A stretch of DNA of 64,000 nt from Sulfitobacter sp. 20_GPM-1509m (GTDB lineage: Bacteria > Pseudomonadota > Alphaproteobacteria > Rhodobacterales > Rhodobacteraceae): contig NZ_JIBC01000007.1 of the NCBI RefSeq assembly GCF_000620505.1, positions 1 to 64,000 of the forward strand, read 5' to 3'. Below the pieces are notes generated by a model. The model had not been told where the DNA came from. It searched no databases and saw nothing but the letters and a program-made list of their open reading frames with translations. Position 1 is the stretch's first letter. Each line of letters starts with the position of its first letter. This document shows, piece by piece, positions 24,633-33,308 of this stretch. The translations under genes were made by a program, and so were the position numbers.

Positions 24633-25868
24633 GTGGACCACACCAAGGACTATGCCGCGCAGCTGGATGCCGCACTGAACCGACTGCACGAAGAAGGCCG
24701 CTATCGCACCTTCATCGACATCGAACGCCGCAATGGCCAGTTCCCCCATGCGGTGCGCACGCGCAGTGACGGGTCCGAGCAGGACATTACCGTGTGGTGT
24801 GGAAACGACTATCTGGGCATGGGGCAGCATCCGGTTGTGTTGCAGGCCATGCACGAGGCGATTGACGCCACCGGTGCAGGCTCGGGCGGGACGCGCAACA
24901 TTTCCGGCACAACGGTCTATCACAAGCGGCTCGAGGCCGAACTGGCCGACCTGCACGGCAAGGCGCAGGCGCTGCTGTTCACATCGGCCTATATTGCCAA
25001 TGACGCGACGCTCAGCACATTGCCCAAGCTGTTTCCGGGTCTGATCATCTATTCCGACGCGCTGAACCATGCCTCGATGATCGAGGGCGTGCGCCGCAAT
25101 GGCGGGGCCAAGCGCATTTTCCGCCACAACGACGTCGCCCACCTGCGTGAATTGCTCGAAGCGGACGATCCTGCCGCACCCAAGCTGATTGCATTCGAAT
25201 CCATCTATTCGATGGACGGCGATTTCGGCCCGATCAAGGAGATCTGCGATCTGGCGGAAGAGTTCGGCGCGCTGACCTATCTGGATGAAGTGCACGCCGT
25301 CGGCATGTATGGCCCACGCGGTGCCGGTGTGGCCGAACGCGACGGGCTGATGGACCGTGTGGACATCATCAACGGCACCCTGGCCAAGGCTTATGGCGTC
25401 ATGGGCGGCTATATCGCTGCCAGCGAGCGCATGTGCGACGCGATCCGGTCCTATGCGCCCGGTTTCATCTTTACCACCTCGCTGCCGCCTGCGGTCGCAG
25501 CAGGGGCGGCGGCCTCGGTCGCCTTTCTGAAAACCGCGCCAGAGCTGCGCGAGGCACACCAGTTGCAGGCACGCATCCTGAAAATGCGGCTCAAGGGGCT
25601 GGGCCTGCCGATCATTGACCACGGCACCCACATCGTGCCGGTGATCGTCGGCAACCCGGCGCACACCAAGCTGCTGTCCGACATGCTGCTGGAAGACCAT
25701 GGCATCTATGTCCAGCCGATCAACTACCCCACCGTGCCCCGCGGCACCGAGCGTTTGCGGTTCACGCCGTCGCCGGTTCATGGTCCGCGCGAGCTGGATG
25801 CATTGGTCAAGGCAATGGACGCCCTGTGGTCACATTGTGCGCTGAATCGCGCCGAATTGTCTGCCTGA
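24633..25868 (+). CDS. hemA: 5-aminolevulinate synthase
   Basis: A 411-residue fold-type I PLP enzyme matching ALAS along its length. The N-terminal pattern [11 protein letters not shown], glycine-rich [14 protein letters not shown], Asp218-His221 (LDEVHAVG) and PLP Lys252 (NGTLAKAYG) are in place. It condenses glycine and succinyl-CoA to 5-aminolevulinate, the first step of the C4 haem and tetrapyrrole pathway of alphaproteobacteria. The GTG at 24633 is chosen because CAGGAG lies nine bases upstream and it places the known N-terminal pattern correctly. Control by FnrL is suggested by the upstream box. Confidence 0.95.
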   Translation: MDHTKDYAAQLDAALNRLHEEGRYRTFIDIERRNGQFPHAVRTRSDGSEQDITVWCGNDYLGMGQHPVVLQAMHEAIDATGAGSGGTRNISGTTVYHKRLEAELADLHGKAQALLFTSAYIANDATLSTLPKLFPGLIIYSDALNHASMIEGVRRNGGAKRIFRHNDVAHLRELLEADDPAAPKLIAFESIYSMDGDFGPIKEICDLAEEFGALTYLDEVHAVGMYGPRGAGVAERDGLMDRVDIINGTLAKAYGVMGGYIAASERMCDAIRSYAPGFIFTTSLPPAVAAGAAASVAFLKTAPELREAHQLQARILKMRLKGLGLPIIDHGTHIVPVIVGNPAHTKLLSDMLLEDHGIYVQPINYPTVPRGTERLRFTPSPVHGPRELDALVKAMDALWSHCALNRAELSA

Positions 25869-25909
25869 CATCACAGATAGGTGAATTATATATTGCCATG
25901 TGTTAAGCT

Positions 25910-27205
25910 GTGTTTAAGAACAAACCTGCGTCGAATCGGGCATCAGACGCAGGGTCCAAGAAACGAGTAACACGGGGCGAGGGTATGATCGGGCGGAAGA
26001 CTCCCAAGATCATTGAAGGGAACGCTGAACCGAAAGGTTTTGACGATTTCGAATTGCGCCTCGGTGATGTCATGCGCGGCGAACGCGCCACGCTGGGCAA
26101 ATCGTTGCTGGACGTACAGCGCGAACTGCGGATCAAGGCCAGCTATATCGCGGCCATTGAAAACACCGATCCCACTGCATTCGACACGCCCGGCTTTATC
26201 GCAGGCTATGTGCGCTCTTATGCCCGCTACCTGGATATGGATCCCGACCGCGCCTTCGCCGCCTTTTGCGCCGAAAGCGGGTTCTCGGTGGCCCACGGCA
26301 TGTCTGCCGCCGCATCGGTTGTCAAAAAGCCCAGCCGCGAAGACCGTCTGGCGCGCGACCGTGGCACCAACGACATCTTTTCCGCGCCCAGCACGCCTTT
26401 CGTGCCTACGGGCGAGGGATTCTTCAGCCGCATTGAACCCGGTGCCATCGGATCTTCGCTTGTCCTGATCGCCCTGATCAGCGCCATCGGCTTTGGTGGC
26501 TATTCGGTCCTGCAAGAAGTTCAGCGCGTACAGGTCTCGCCGGTGGATCAGACCCCAGTGGTGATGTCGGACCTTGACCCGCTGCAGGGCGCTTCGGTTC
26601 AACAGCCCAGCCTGGATGGCACGGCCGAAACCTCGCCTTCGACATTGGACACACCGCGCATCGAGGCGCTGGACCGGCTCTATCGCCCACAGGCGCTGGA
26701 CGTACCTGTACTGGTGGCCCGCGACGCGCCCATCGCCACCATTGATCCGCGTTCCGTTGGCAATTTTGCCCAGAATCCGGGCCTTGAGGCGCCGGTTGTG
26801 GCAGAGGCCGAGCCGCTGAAATCCGAAACACCATCGGTGCCGCAAGTGGTTGAGGAACAGGAGCCTTCCCTGCAAATGGTCGCTGTGCGCCCGTCCTGGG
26901 TGCGTGTGCGCGGGGCTGACGGCACCGTGATCTACGAAACCGTGATGCAGCCCGGCGACACATGGACCGCACCCGCAACCGAGGAACCGCCCGTGTTGCG
27001 GACCGGCGAAAGCGGCGCGATCTATTTTGCGATGAACGGCAAGTTCTATGGCCCCGTTGGTCCCAATGGCGCGGTCACCTCGAACCTGCCGCTGGAAATT
27101 GCGGGCCTGCAGGAAACCTATCTGCCGGTCGATATCAACACCGACTCGGGCCTCGTGCGCTATGCCGAAGCCAGTGCGACCGCGCAGACCGTTCTGCCGG
27201 ACTGA
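25910..27205 (+). CDS. RodZ-like protein (HTH, membrane helix, DUF4115)
   Basis: A 431-residue protein. Residues 45-110 form a HTH_25-type helix-turn-helix ([20 protein letters not shown], then [15 protein letters not shown]). A single membrane helix follows near residues 180-200 ([20 protein letters not shown]). The C-terminal part (about 310-400) is the DUF4115 beta domain with [13 protein letters not shown]. This layout is that of RodZ, which links MreB to the cell envelope. The start is uncertain: GTG at 25910, or ATG at 25985 close to GAGGG. ispG follows on the same strand after 113 bp. This gene-ispG order is common. Confidence 0.85.
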   Translation: MFKNKPASNRASDAGSKKRVTRGEGMIGRKTPKIIEGNAEPKGFDDFELRLGDVMRGERATLGKSLLDVQRELRIKASYIAAIENTDPTAFDTPGFIAGYVRSYARYLDMDPDRAFAAFCAESGFSVAHGMSAAASVVKKPSREDRLARDRGTNDIFSAPSTPFVPTGEGFFSRIEPGAIGSSLVLIALISAIGFGGYSVLQEVQRVQVSPVDQTPVVMSDLDPLQGASVQQPSLDGTAETSPSTLDTPRIEALDRLYRPQALDVPVLVARDAPIATIDPRSVGNFAQNPGLEAPVVAEAEPLKSETPSVPQVVEEQEPSLQMVAVRPSWVRVRGADGTVIYETVMQPGDTWTAPATEEPPVLRTGESGAIYFAMNGKFYGPVGPNGAVTSNLPLEIAGLQETYLPVDINTDSGLVRYAEASATAQTVLPD

Positions 27206-27318
27206 TCCATTCCGACAATTCACCGCTGGTCACGGGCTTTGCCTGCGGCTGGCGGTTGCGCAAGCCCTGCACAGCGCATAGGTCTGTCGGTGAACCGATA
27301 GCCGAAAAGAGGCGCGAC

Positions 27319-28446
27319 ATGTCGCTCAATCACATCCGTCCCTGGCGCAACATCTACCGCCGTGAAAGCCGTCAGATCATGGTGGGCAACGTGCCCGTGG
27401 GCGGCGGTGCACCGATCACCGTGCAGACCATGACCAATACGCTGACCACCGACGTGGCGGGCACTCTTGCCCAGATCGAAGCGGCCACCGAAGCCGGTGC
27501 CGACATCGTGCGGGTCTCCGTTCCCGACGAGGACAGCGCGCGGGCGATGAAAGAGATTTGCGCCAACTCCCCGGTGCCGATCGTGGCCGACATCCATTTC
27601 CACTACAAACGCGGCATCGAGGCCGCCGAGGCAGGGGCCGCCTGTCTGCGCATCAATCCGGGCAACATTGGCTCCGAAGCACGGGTCAAGGAAGTGATCC
27701 GCGCCGCGCGCGACAACAACTGCTCGATCCGCATCGGCGTGAACGCGGGCAGTCTGGAAAAACACCTGCTGGACAAATACGGCGAGCCGACCCCCGACGC
27801 GATGGTGGAATCCGGTCTGGATCACATCAAGATCCTGCAAGACAACGATTTTCACGAATTCAAGATCAGCTGCAAAGCCTCTGACGTGTTCATGGCCGCC
27901 GCCGCCTACCAGAAACTGGCCGAGGCCACGGACGCGCCCATTCACCTTGGCATCACCGAGGCGGGCGGGCTGACATCCGGCACGATCAAATCGGCCATCG
28001 GGCTGGGCAACCTGCTGTGGATGGGTATCGGTGATACGATCCGCGTCAGCCTCTCCGCCGATCCGGTCGAAGAGATCAAGGTCGGCTATGAAATCCTGAA
28101 ATCGCTTGGCCTGCGCCACCGCGGCGTCAACATCATCAGCTGCCCCAGCTGCGCGCGTCAGGGCTTTGACGTGATCAAGACCGTCGAAATCCTCGAAGAC
28201 CGCCTGTCCCATATCAAGACCCCGATGAGCCTCAGCATCATCGGCTGCGTGGTCAACGGCCCCGGCGAGGCCTTGATGACCGACGTGGGCTTTACCGGTG
28301 GCGGCAACGGGGCGGGGATGGTCTATCTTGCGGGCAAACAGTCCCACAAACAGTCCAACGCCGACATGATCGAACACATCGTCGAACAGGTCGAGAAAAA
28401 GGCCGAGGCACTGGCCGCAGCCGAGGCCGCCGAAGCAGCGGAATAA
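27319..28446 (+). CDS. ispG: 4-hydroxy-3-methylbut-2-en-1-yl diphosphate synthase (flavodoxin)
   Basis: A 375-residue iron-sulfur enzyme of the MEP isoprenoid pathway. It converts methylerythritol cyclodiphosphate to HMBPP. The TIM-barrel start reads [14 protein letters not shown]. The cluster cysteines lie in [12 protein letters not shown] and [10 protein letters not shown], with the conserved Asn-Gly-Pro-Gly-Glu. The ATG at 27319 follows AGAGGCG; the much longer upstream frame overlaps the preceding gene and is discarded. The tail is Ala/Glu rich. A strong hairpin follows the stop codon. Confidence 0.96.
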   Translation: MSLNHIRPWRNIYRRESRQIMVGNVPVGGGAPITVQTMTNTLTTDVAGTLAQIEAATEAGADIVRVSVPDEDSARAMKEICANSPVPIVADIHFHYKRGIEAAEAGAACLRINPGNIGSEARVKEVIRAARDNNCSIRIGVNAGSLEKHLLDKYGEPTPDAMVESGLDHIKILQDNDFHEFKISCKASDVFMAAAAYQKLAEATDAPIHLGITEAGGLTSGTIKSAIGLGNLLWMGIGDTIRVSLSADPVEEIKVGYEILKSLGLRHRGVNIISCPSCARQGFDVIKTVEILEDRLSHIKTPMSLSIIGCVVNGPGEALMTDVGFTGGGNGAGMVYLAGKQSHKQSNADMIEHIVEQVEKKAEALAAAEAAEAAE

Positions 28447-28451
28447 TCCCG

Positions 28452-28516
28452 CTTCTTTTGGCCAAAAATATCCCGGGGGAGCGCCAAAGGCGCGGGGGCA
28501 GCGCCCCCGCTCTTTT
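28452..28516 (+). terminator. Terminator within GC-rich intergenic repeat, copy 2 (inverted)
   Basis: CTTTTGGCCAAAAATATCCCGG is the inverse of the purine block seen in the copy at 56952. It is followed by GCGCC-AAA-GGCGC and then the perfect stem GCGGGGGC-AGC-GCCCCCGC at 28492-28510 with TCTTTT after it. The last hairpin is a good terminator for ispG. Confidence 0.75.
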
Positions 28517-28562
28517 AAAAAACTTGGGCAGCGCCCCCCGCAACCCGCTTTAGATCAAACGC

Positions 28563-29312
28563 TTACCCGCGTTTTTCGTCGACCATCAACATCATCTGGT
28601 CGTAAGGCAGATAGCCGCGCAGCATCTCGTCGTGCATCACGAAGGTGGGCGTGCCGGTGATCTGCAACCGCTGCGCCAGCGCGCGCGTGTCGGAGATGCG
28701 TTGCGTCACTTCGTCCGAATCCATGCCTGCCACGATCTTGTCAGCGTCAAAGCCCAGCGTATTGGCCAGACGGCTCAGCACTTCCTCGCTCAGATCGCCG
28801 TTCATCGTCATCAGCGCATCGTTCAGCGCGTGATAGGCCTCGGGGCCTTCGTTGATCAGCGTCGAGATCGCAAAGCGCGAGGCCAGCAGCGATTGCTCGC
28901 CCAGAATCGGGAATTCCTTAACGATCAGGCGGATGTTGCCGTCGGTTTCCAGCAGCTTGGCCACTTCGCGGTGGGCGCGTTTGCAGTAACCGCATTTGTA
29001 ATCGAGGAATTCCACCAGCGTGATGTCGCCATCAGGATTGCCCCCGACAAAGGAATAGCCGTCGTCAAAGATCGCATCGGCATTGTCCGACACCATGGAC
29101 AGGTCGGCCTGTTCCTGTGCTGCGGCCTGTTGTTGTTCCAGCAGGTTGACCGCTTCCATGATCACTTGCGGGTTTTCCAGCAGGTAGGCGCGTACTTGTT
29201 CACCGAAATCCTGACGCTCGCTGTCGGACATGGCCGAAATGTCAAAGGCCGCCGCTGGCATGGCAAGCGTCACGGTGGCCGCGGTCGCGGCAAGAAGGCG
29301 GTTGATCGTCAT
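28563..29312 (-). CDS. DsbA-family thiol:disulfide oxidoreductase
   Basis: A 249-residue exported protein. The signal peptide ends after MPAAA near residue 22. A helical N-terminal extension precedes the thioredoxin fold. The active site is Cys107-Gly-Tyr-Cys110, and the cis-Pro loop is TGTPTF. The CxYC site and the N-terminal extension match the Com1/ScsC-like group of DsbA proteins, which may isomerise as well as oxidise. It begins 3 bp after the stop of the M48 protease gene, so the two form an operon for periplasmic protein quality control. Confidence 0.92.
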   Translation of the reverse strand: MTINRLLAATAATVTLAMPAAAFDISAMSDSERQDFGEQVRAYLLENPQVIMEAVNLLEQQQAAAQEQADLSMVSDNADAIFDDGYSFVGGNPDGDITLVEFLDYKCGYCKRAHREVAKLLETDGNIRLIVKEFPILGEQSLLASRFAISTLINEGPEAYHALNDALMTMNGDLSEEVLSRLANTLGFDADKIVAGMDSDEVTQRISDTRALAQRLQITGTPTFVMHDEMLRGYLPYDQMMLMVDEKRG

Positions 29313-29315
29313 GGA

Positions 29316-30632
29316 TTATCTCCGTTTTTTGCGTTTTTCGGCGCGTTCACTGGCAATCAACACATCCTGTGCCCGTTGCCAAGGCCCCGATCCCGTGGCC
29401 AGCAGACCGCTGGCGCGTTTGGCGTGAATTCCGGCGTCTTCCATCCGGCCCGACAGGGCATAGCGTTCGGCGGTCACCAGCGCCGCCATGCCGTTCTGGC
29501 CCGATTTGGCATAGGCCACTGACAGATCGCGCAGCATGATGCCGTCGCGGAAATCTATCACGCGGGCCTGTTCCAACGTGGTGCGTGCAGCCGTCACATT
29601 GCCCGTCGCCAACAGCGCGCGGCCATAGCCTGCAAGCAGCAGCGCGTCGCGGGGCGACAGTTTCACCGCCTGTCCATAAGCCGCGACTGCGCTCTGGAAC
29701 TGGCGTGCGTCCATCAGGATGTCGCCCTTGGCGGCGTGAAAGAACGGGTCTGACGGGCGCGTGGCAATGGCATTGTCGATGGCGCGCAGGGCTTGTTTCG
29801 TGCGCGACTGGCGGGATTCCGCAACAGCCTCGCGCAGGAATGCGACATCTTTGTACCCGCTGTCGCCCGTGCGTTTCAGCGTCCATTTGGGCGCGCGGGT
29901 GTGGGCGCTGATCTTGCCCTTGACCCGTGCGAACCAATAGGCGGCGGTGGGGTTCGGCGCGACACCCGTGCCATAAGCCGCGACAAAAGCCTCCATCGCG
30001 CGCAGCCGGTCACGTGACAGCGGGTGCGAGCGGGCATAGGGGTCCTGACGCGCCTCTGACAGCACGTCCTGACCGCGAAACAGCTCCATCACTTCCAGGA
30101 ACCCGCGCGGATCGGCCCCGGCGGCGCGCATGAACCGCACGCCGGACTGATCGGCAGAGGACTCCTCGGCCCGCGTGTGCTTCAGAAAAGCCCGTTGCGC
30201 CGCCGAAGTCGTGCCAATCGCCAGACCGGCCGCCGCATCGCCATTGCCCGCAGCCGCAGCAACCGCGGCCAGCGCCATTCCCAAGCCCGCCAGCGTGCGC
30301 GCGTTGCCCAGATTGGTCATCCGCCGCGTGATGTGACCATTGGCGATATGGGCGGCCTCATGGGCCAGCACAGCCTGCAACATCTCGGCAGAGGTGGCAC
30401 GGTTGATCAGTCCGTGGTTGATAAAGATAACGTCATTGCTGACGACAAAGGCGTTCAGATCGCCGTCGTTCACCACCAGCACCTTGACCTGCGCGGGGCT
30501 TAACCCCGCAGCCCGCAGGATGGGCGAGGCCAGTTGCGCCAGTCCGTATTCGACATCTGCATCGCGCAGCAATTCGATCGCGCGCGCCGGTTGTGCCAGC
30601 AACAACGCCAGGGTCAGGACAATTGCCCCCAT
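29316..30632 (-). CDS. M48-family periplasmic metalloprotease with TPR tail (BepA-like)
   Basis: A 438-residue protein with a signal peptide (IVLTLALLLAQPARA). The zinc motif is His91-Glu-Ala-Ala-His95 (LAHEAAHIANGH), with the third ligand Glu in EESSADQSG. The C-terminal half has helical repeats of the TPR type (DPFFHAAKGDILMDARQF...). BepA degrades misfolded outer-membrane proteins in the same way. The start is unsettled: 30632 gives the cleanest signal peptide but no obvious binding site; 30677 is the alternative. It is divergent from the aminotransferase gene and co-transcribed with dsbA. Confidence 0.9.
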   Translation of the reverse strand: MGAIVLTLALLLAQPARAIELLRDADVEYGLAQLASPILRAAGLSPAQVKVLVVNDGDLNAFVVSNDVIFINHGLINRATSAEMLQAVLAHEAAHIANGHITRRMTNLGNARTLAGLGMALAAVAAAAGNGDAAAGLAIGTTSAAQRAFLKHTRAEESSADQSGVRFMRAAGADPRGFLEVMELFRGQDVLSEARQDPYARSHPLSRDRLRAMEAFVAAYGTGVAPNPTAAYWFARVKGKISAHTRAPKWTLKRTGDSGYKDVAFLREAVAESRQSRTKQALRAIDNAIATRPSDPFFHAAKGDILMDARQFQSAVAAYGQAVKLSPRDALLLAGYGRALLATGNVTAARTTLEQARVIDFRDGIMLRDLSVAYAKSGQNGMAALVTAERYALSGRMEDAGIHAKRASGLLATGSGPWQRAQDVLIASERAEKRKKRR

Positions 30633-30700
30633 TGACGACAGGGACGAACCCCTATGAAAAGCACCAGAATTCCACATTCGCGCAGAATAGGAGACAAGTG

Positions 30701-31843
30701 ATGAAAACCTCAAGACGCAGCGCCGTTGATCCCTTTATCGTGATGGACGTGATGGAGGCCGCGCGCGCCGCCGAGGACGCAGGTCGCCACATCATCCACA
30801 TGGAGGTCGGCCAGCCCGGCACAGGTGCGCCGCGCGCGGCCACCGATGCGCTGGCGCGGGCCATGAATGACGGGCCTTTGGGCTATACCGTGGCACTTGG
30901 GTTGCCTGCGCTGCGGGCGCGCATCGCGCGGATGTATGGTGAGTGGTACAACGTCGATCTGGACCCGTCGCGCGTGGTGGTCACATCCGGATCGTCCGGG
31001 GGCTTTATCCTGGCGTTCACGGCGCTGTTCGACACCGGCGACCGCGTGGCGATTGGCGCGCCGGGCTATCCCAGCTACCGCCAGATCCTGCGGGCGCTGG
31101 ATTTGCAGGCGGTTGATCTGCCCACGGCACCGCAGAATCGCTATCAGCCGGTTCCAGCGGATTTTGCCGATATGGACATTGCGGGGCTGATGGTGGCCTC
31201 ACCTGCGAACCCCACGGGGACCATGCTGGACCACGCGGCGATGGGCGCGCTGATCGAGGCGACCCACGCCAAGGGCGCGTCGTTCATCAGTGACGAAATT
31301 TACCACGGCATCGAATACGAGGCCAAGGCGGTGACGGCGCTGGAGCTGACCGACGAGGCCTATGTGATCAATTCGTTCTCGAAATATTTCTCGATGACGG
31401 GCTGGCGCGTCGGTTGGATGGTGGTGCCGCCCGATCACGTGCGTGTGGTCGAACGGCTGGCGCAGAACATGTTCATCTGCGCGCCCCACGCGGCACAGGT
31501 CGCGGCCCTTGCGGCGATGGACTGCGAGGACGAGTTGCAGACCAACATGGATGTCTACCGCGCCAACCGCGCGTTGATGCTGGACGGGCTGCCCGCAGCA
31601 GGTTTCACGAAGATCGCACCGCCTGATGGTGCGTTTTACGTCTATGCCGATGTGTCCGACCTGACCGATGACAGCCGCGCGCTGGCCGCCGACATTCTGG
31701 AGCGGGCAGGGGTCGCGGTGACACCGGGGCTGGATTTCGACCCGCTGCGCGGCCACCACACACTGCGGTTCTCCTATGCCCGCAGCACCAAGGACATCGC
31801 CGAAGGCCTGAACCGGCTCAAGGCCTATATGGATGCGCGCTAA
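30701..31843 (+). CDS. Class I/II PLP-dependent aminotransferase
   Basis: A 380-residue fold-type I aminotransferase. The family pattern runs from VGQPGTGAPRAA through SGSSGGFILAF, NPTGTM, SDEIYHGIEY and the PLP-Lys segment SFSKYFSMTGWRVGW to the C-terminal RFSYARS, whose Arg binds the substrate carboxylate. The start at 30701 follows AGGAGAC. It is divergent from the M48 gene and followed after 39 bp by amiC on the same strand. The amino-acid substrate is not evident; an aromatic or alanine-type transaminase is possible. Confidence 0.9.
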   Translation: MKTSRRSAVDPFIVMDVMEAARAAEDAGRHIIHMEVGQPGTGAPRAATDALARAMNDGPLGYTVALGLPALRARIARMYGEWYNVDLDPSRVVVTSGSSGGFILAFTALFDTGDRVAIGAPGYPSYRQILRALDLQAVDLPTAPQNRYQPVPADFADMDIAGLMVASPANPTGTMLDHAAMGALIEATHAKGASFISDEIYHGIEYEAKAVTALELTDEAYVINSFSKYFSMTGWRVGWMVVPPDHVRVVERLAQNMFICAPHAAQVAALAAMDCEDELQTNMDVYRANRALMLDGLPAAGFTKIAPPDGAFYVYADVSDLTDDSRALAADILERAGVAVTPGLDFDPLRGHHTLRFSYARSTKDIAEGLNRLKAYMDAR

Positions 31844-31882
31844 CTCTGGTGCCTGCGGGATGGCTGGGCTAGTCTGCCGCCA

Positions 31883-33130
31883 ATGAAAAACGGGGCGGGC
31901 GAGACGGGTGTAATGCGGTATGTGATCCTGATGATTTGTGCGCTGGCGCTGGCCGCAGCACCGCGTGCCGATGCGCAAGAGCTGACCGGGCTGGCCCGTG
32001 TCGATCCCGCAGCCAGCAGCATTTCCGACGGCTGGTTCGGCGGCACCAAGCTGACCCTTTCCCTCAGCCAGGGCGTGCCGTTCCGCGTGTTCCATCTGGA
32101 CAGCCCTGCGCGGCTGGTCATCGACTTTCGCGAGGCCGATTGGAGCGGCGTCGATGCGGCATCCCTTTTGGGTAGCAGCAAGAAAGTGACCGGCGCGCGC
32201 TTTGGTCCGTTCCGTCCGGGTTGGTCGCGGCTGGTGCTGGATCTGGCCGCACCCTTGCTGCCCTCGAACATCGCCATGCCGATCAACAACAGCACCGGCA
32301 CCGCGACACTGACCATTGACCTGATCAAGGCCACGCCAGAGGCATTTGGCGCGGGGGCCGGTGCGCCAAAAGATGCAGCCTGGTCCACCCAGGCCGCACA
32401 GGCGCCGCAAGTGCCCGTGGTCGACGACAGCTTTGTCGTGGTGATTGATCCCGGTCATGGCGGCATCGATCCCGGTGCGATCCGCGAGGGGGTCGAGGAA
32501 AAGGATCTGATGCTGAAGGTTGCGCAAGCCTTGGCCGAGGCCCTGCGTCGCAGCGGACAGGCCGAGGTGGTGCTGACGCGGACCGAAGACCAGTTCGTTT
32601 CGCTGCCGGGCCGTGTCGACATGGCCCATGCCGCCGGGGCCGACCTGTTCGTTTCGCTGCACGCCGATGTGCTGTCCGAGGGTGGGGCAAGCGGTGCCAC
32701 GGTCTATACGCTGGCAAAGGATGCCAGCGACGCGGCCACCGCTCAGTTGGCCGCCCAGCATAACCGCGCCGATATTCTGGCGGGGGCCGATCTGAACGGG
32801 GCCGACGACGAGGTGGCGGGCGTGCTGCTGGATCTGGCACGTCAGGAAACCGCCCCCCGCTCGGAACAGGCTGCCGCCGCGATTATCGCCGCGATGGATG
32901 CGGCGGGGGGACCGATGAACACCCATCCCGCGCGGCATGCCGGGTTTTCGGTGCTGACCAGTGCCGATGTGCCGTCCCTGTTGATCGAGATCGGCTTTCT
33001 CAGCTCGAAACGCGATCTGGCCAACCTGCGCGATCCGGTCTGGCGTGCTGTGATGGCGGGGGCAATTGCAGACGGCATTCTGGCATGGCGCGCCTCTGAT
33101 CTGGCGCAACGGCCGCTGGTGCGCCAATAA
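31883..33130 (+). CDS. amiC: N-acetylmuramoyl-L-alanine amidase (AMIN + Amidase_3)
   Basis: A 415-residue exported amidase. A signal peptide (MRYVILMICALALAAAPRADA) is followed by an AMIN domain at about 40-140 that targets the septum. A zinc amidase domain from about residue 185 then shows DPGHGGIDPGA, the Glu in VEEKDLML, SLHAD and the C-terminal IEIGFLSSKRD. It cuts the amide bond between glycan and peptide during daughter-cell separation. The start may be 31883 or the ATG at 31913, right before the signal peptide. The stop codon lies inside the first unit of a three-copy tandem repeat. PBP1a follows. Confidence 0.93.
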   Translation: MKNGAGETGVMRYVILMICALALAAAPRADAQELTGLARVDPAASSISDGWFGGTKLTLSLSQGVPFRVFHLDSPARLVIDFREADWSGVDAASLLGSSKKVTGARFGPFRPGWSRLVLDLAAPLLPSNIAMPINNSTGTATLTIDLIKATPEAFGAGAGAPKDAAWSTQAAQAPQVPVVDDSFVVVIDPGHGGIDPGAIREGVEEKDLMLKVAQALAEALRRSGQAEVVLTRTEDQFVSLPGRVDMAHAAGADLFVSLHADVLSEGGASGATVYTLAKDASDAATAQLAAQHNRADILAGADLNGADDEVAGVLLDLARQETAPRSEQAAAAIIAAMDAAGGPMNTHPARHAGFSVLTSADVPSLLIEIGFLSSKRDLANLRDPVWRAVMAGAIADGILAWRASDLAQRPLVRQ

Positions 33131-33193
33131 GGCGCAACCTCCCTTGGTGCGCCAATAAGGCGCAACCTGTACTGGTGCGCCCACAAGGCGCCA
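33116..33193 (+). repeat. Three tandem 28-bp-period repeats over the amiC stop
   Basis: The unit CTGGTGCGCCAATAAGGCGC begins at 33116, 33144 and 33172, exactly 28 bp apart. The first two units are nearly identical over 25 bases; the third has CCACAA in the loop. Each contains the dyad TGCGCC-AATAA-GGCGCA. The first unit encodes the last amiC residues and its stop TAA. Repeated hairpins could end or stabilise the amiC transcript. Confidence 0.8.
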
Positions 33194-33308
33194 TGTAAGC
33201 TTGGGCACGTAAGCGTAATAATGCCATCGTCACACCCAGACGTGTTTTGACCCCCCGCCGGGTGTGCCCTATAACAGCGCCCTGAGCAGATTTAAAAAGG
33301 ACGCCCGC

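Noticed and set aside
26962-27318. N-terminal extension of IspG
   Set aside because: The extension overlaps the RodZ-like gene in another frame and has no IspG homology; the ATG at 27319 with its binding site fits the family start.
33116-33193. CRISPR-like direct repeats
   Set aside because: Only three units with no variable spacers of constant length, and the first lies inside a coding end. It is a tandem repeat, not an array.
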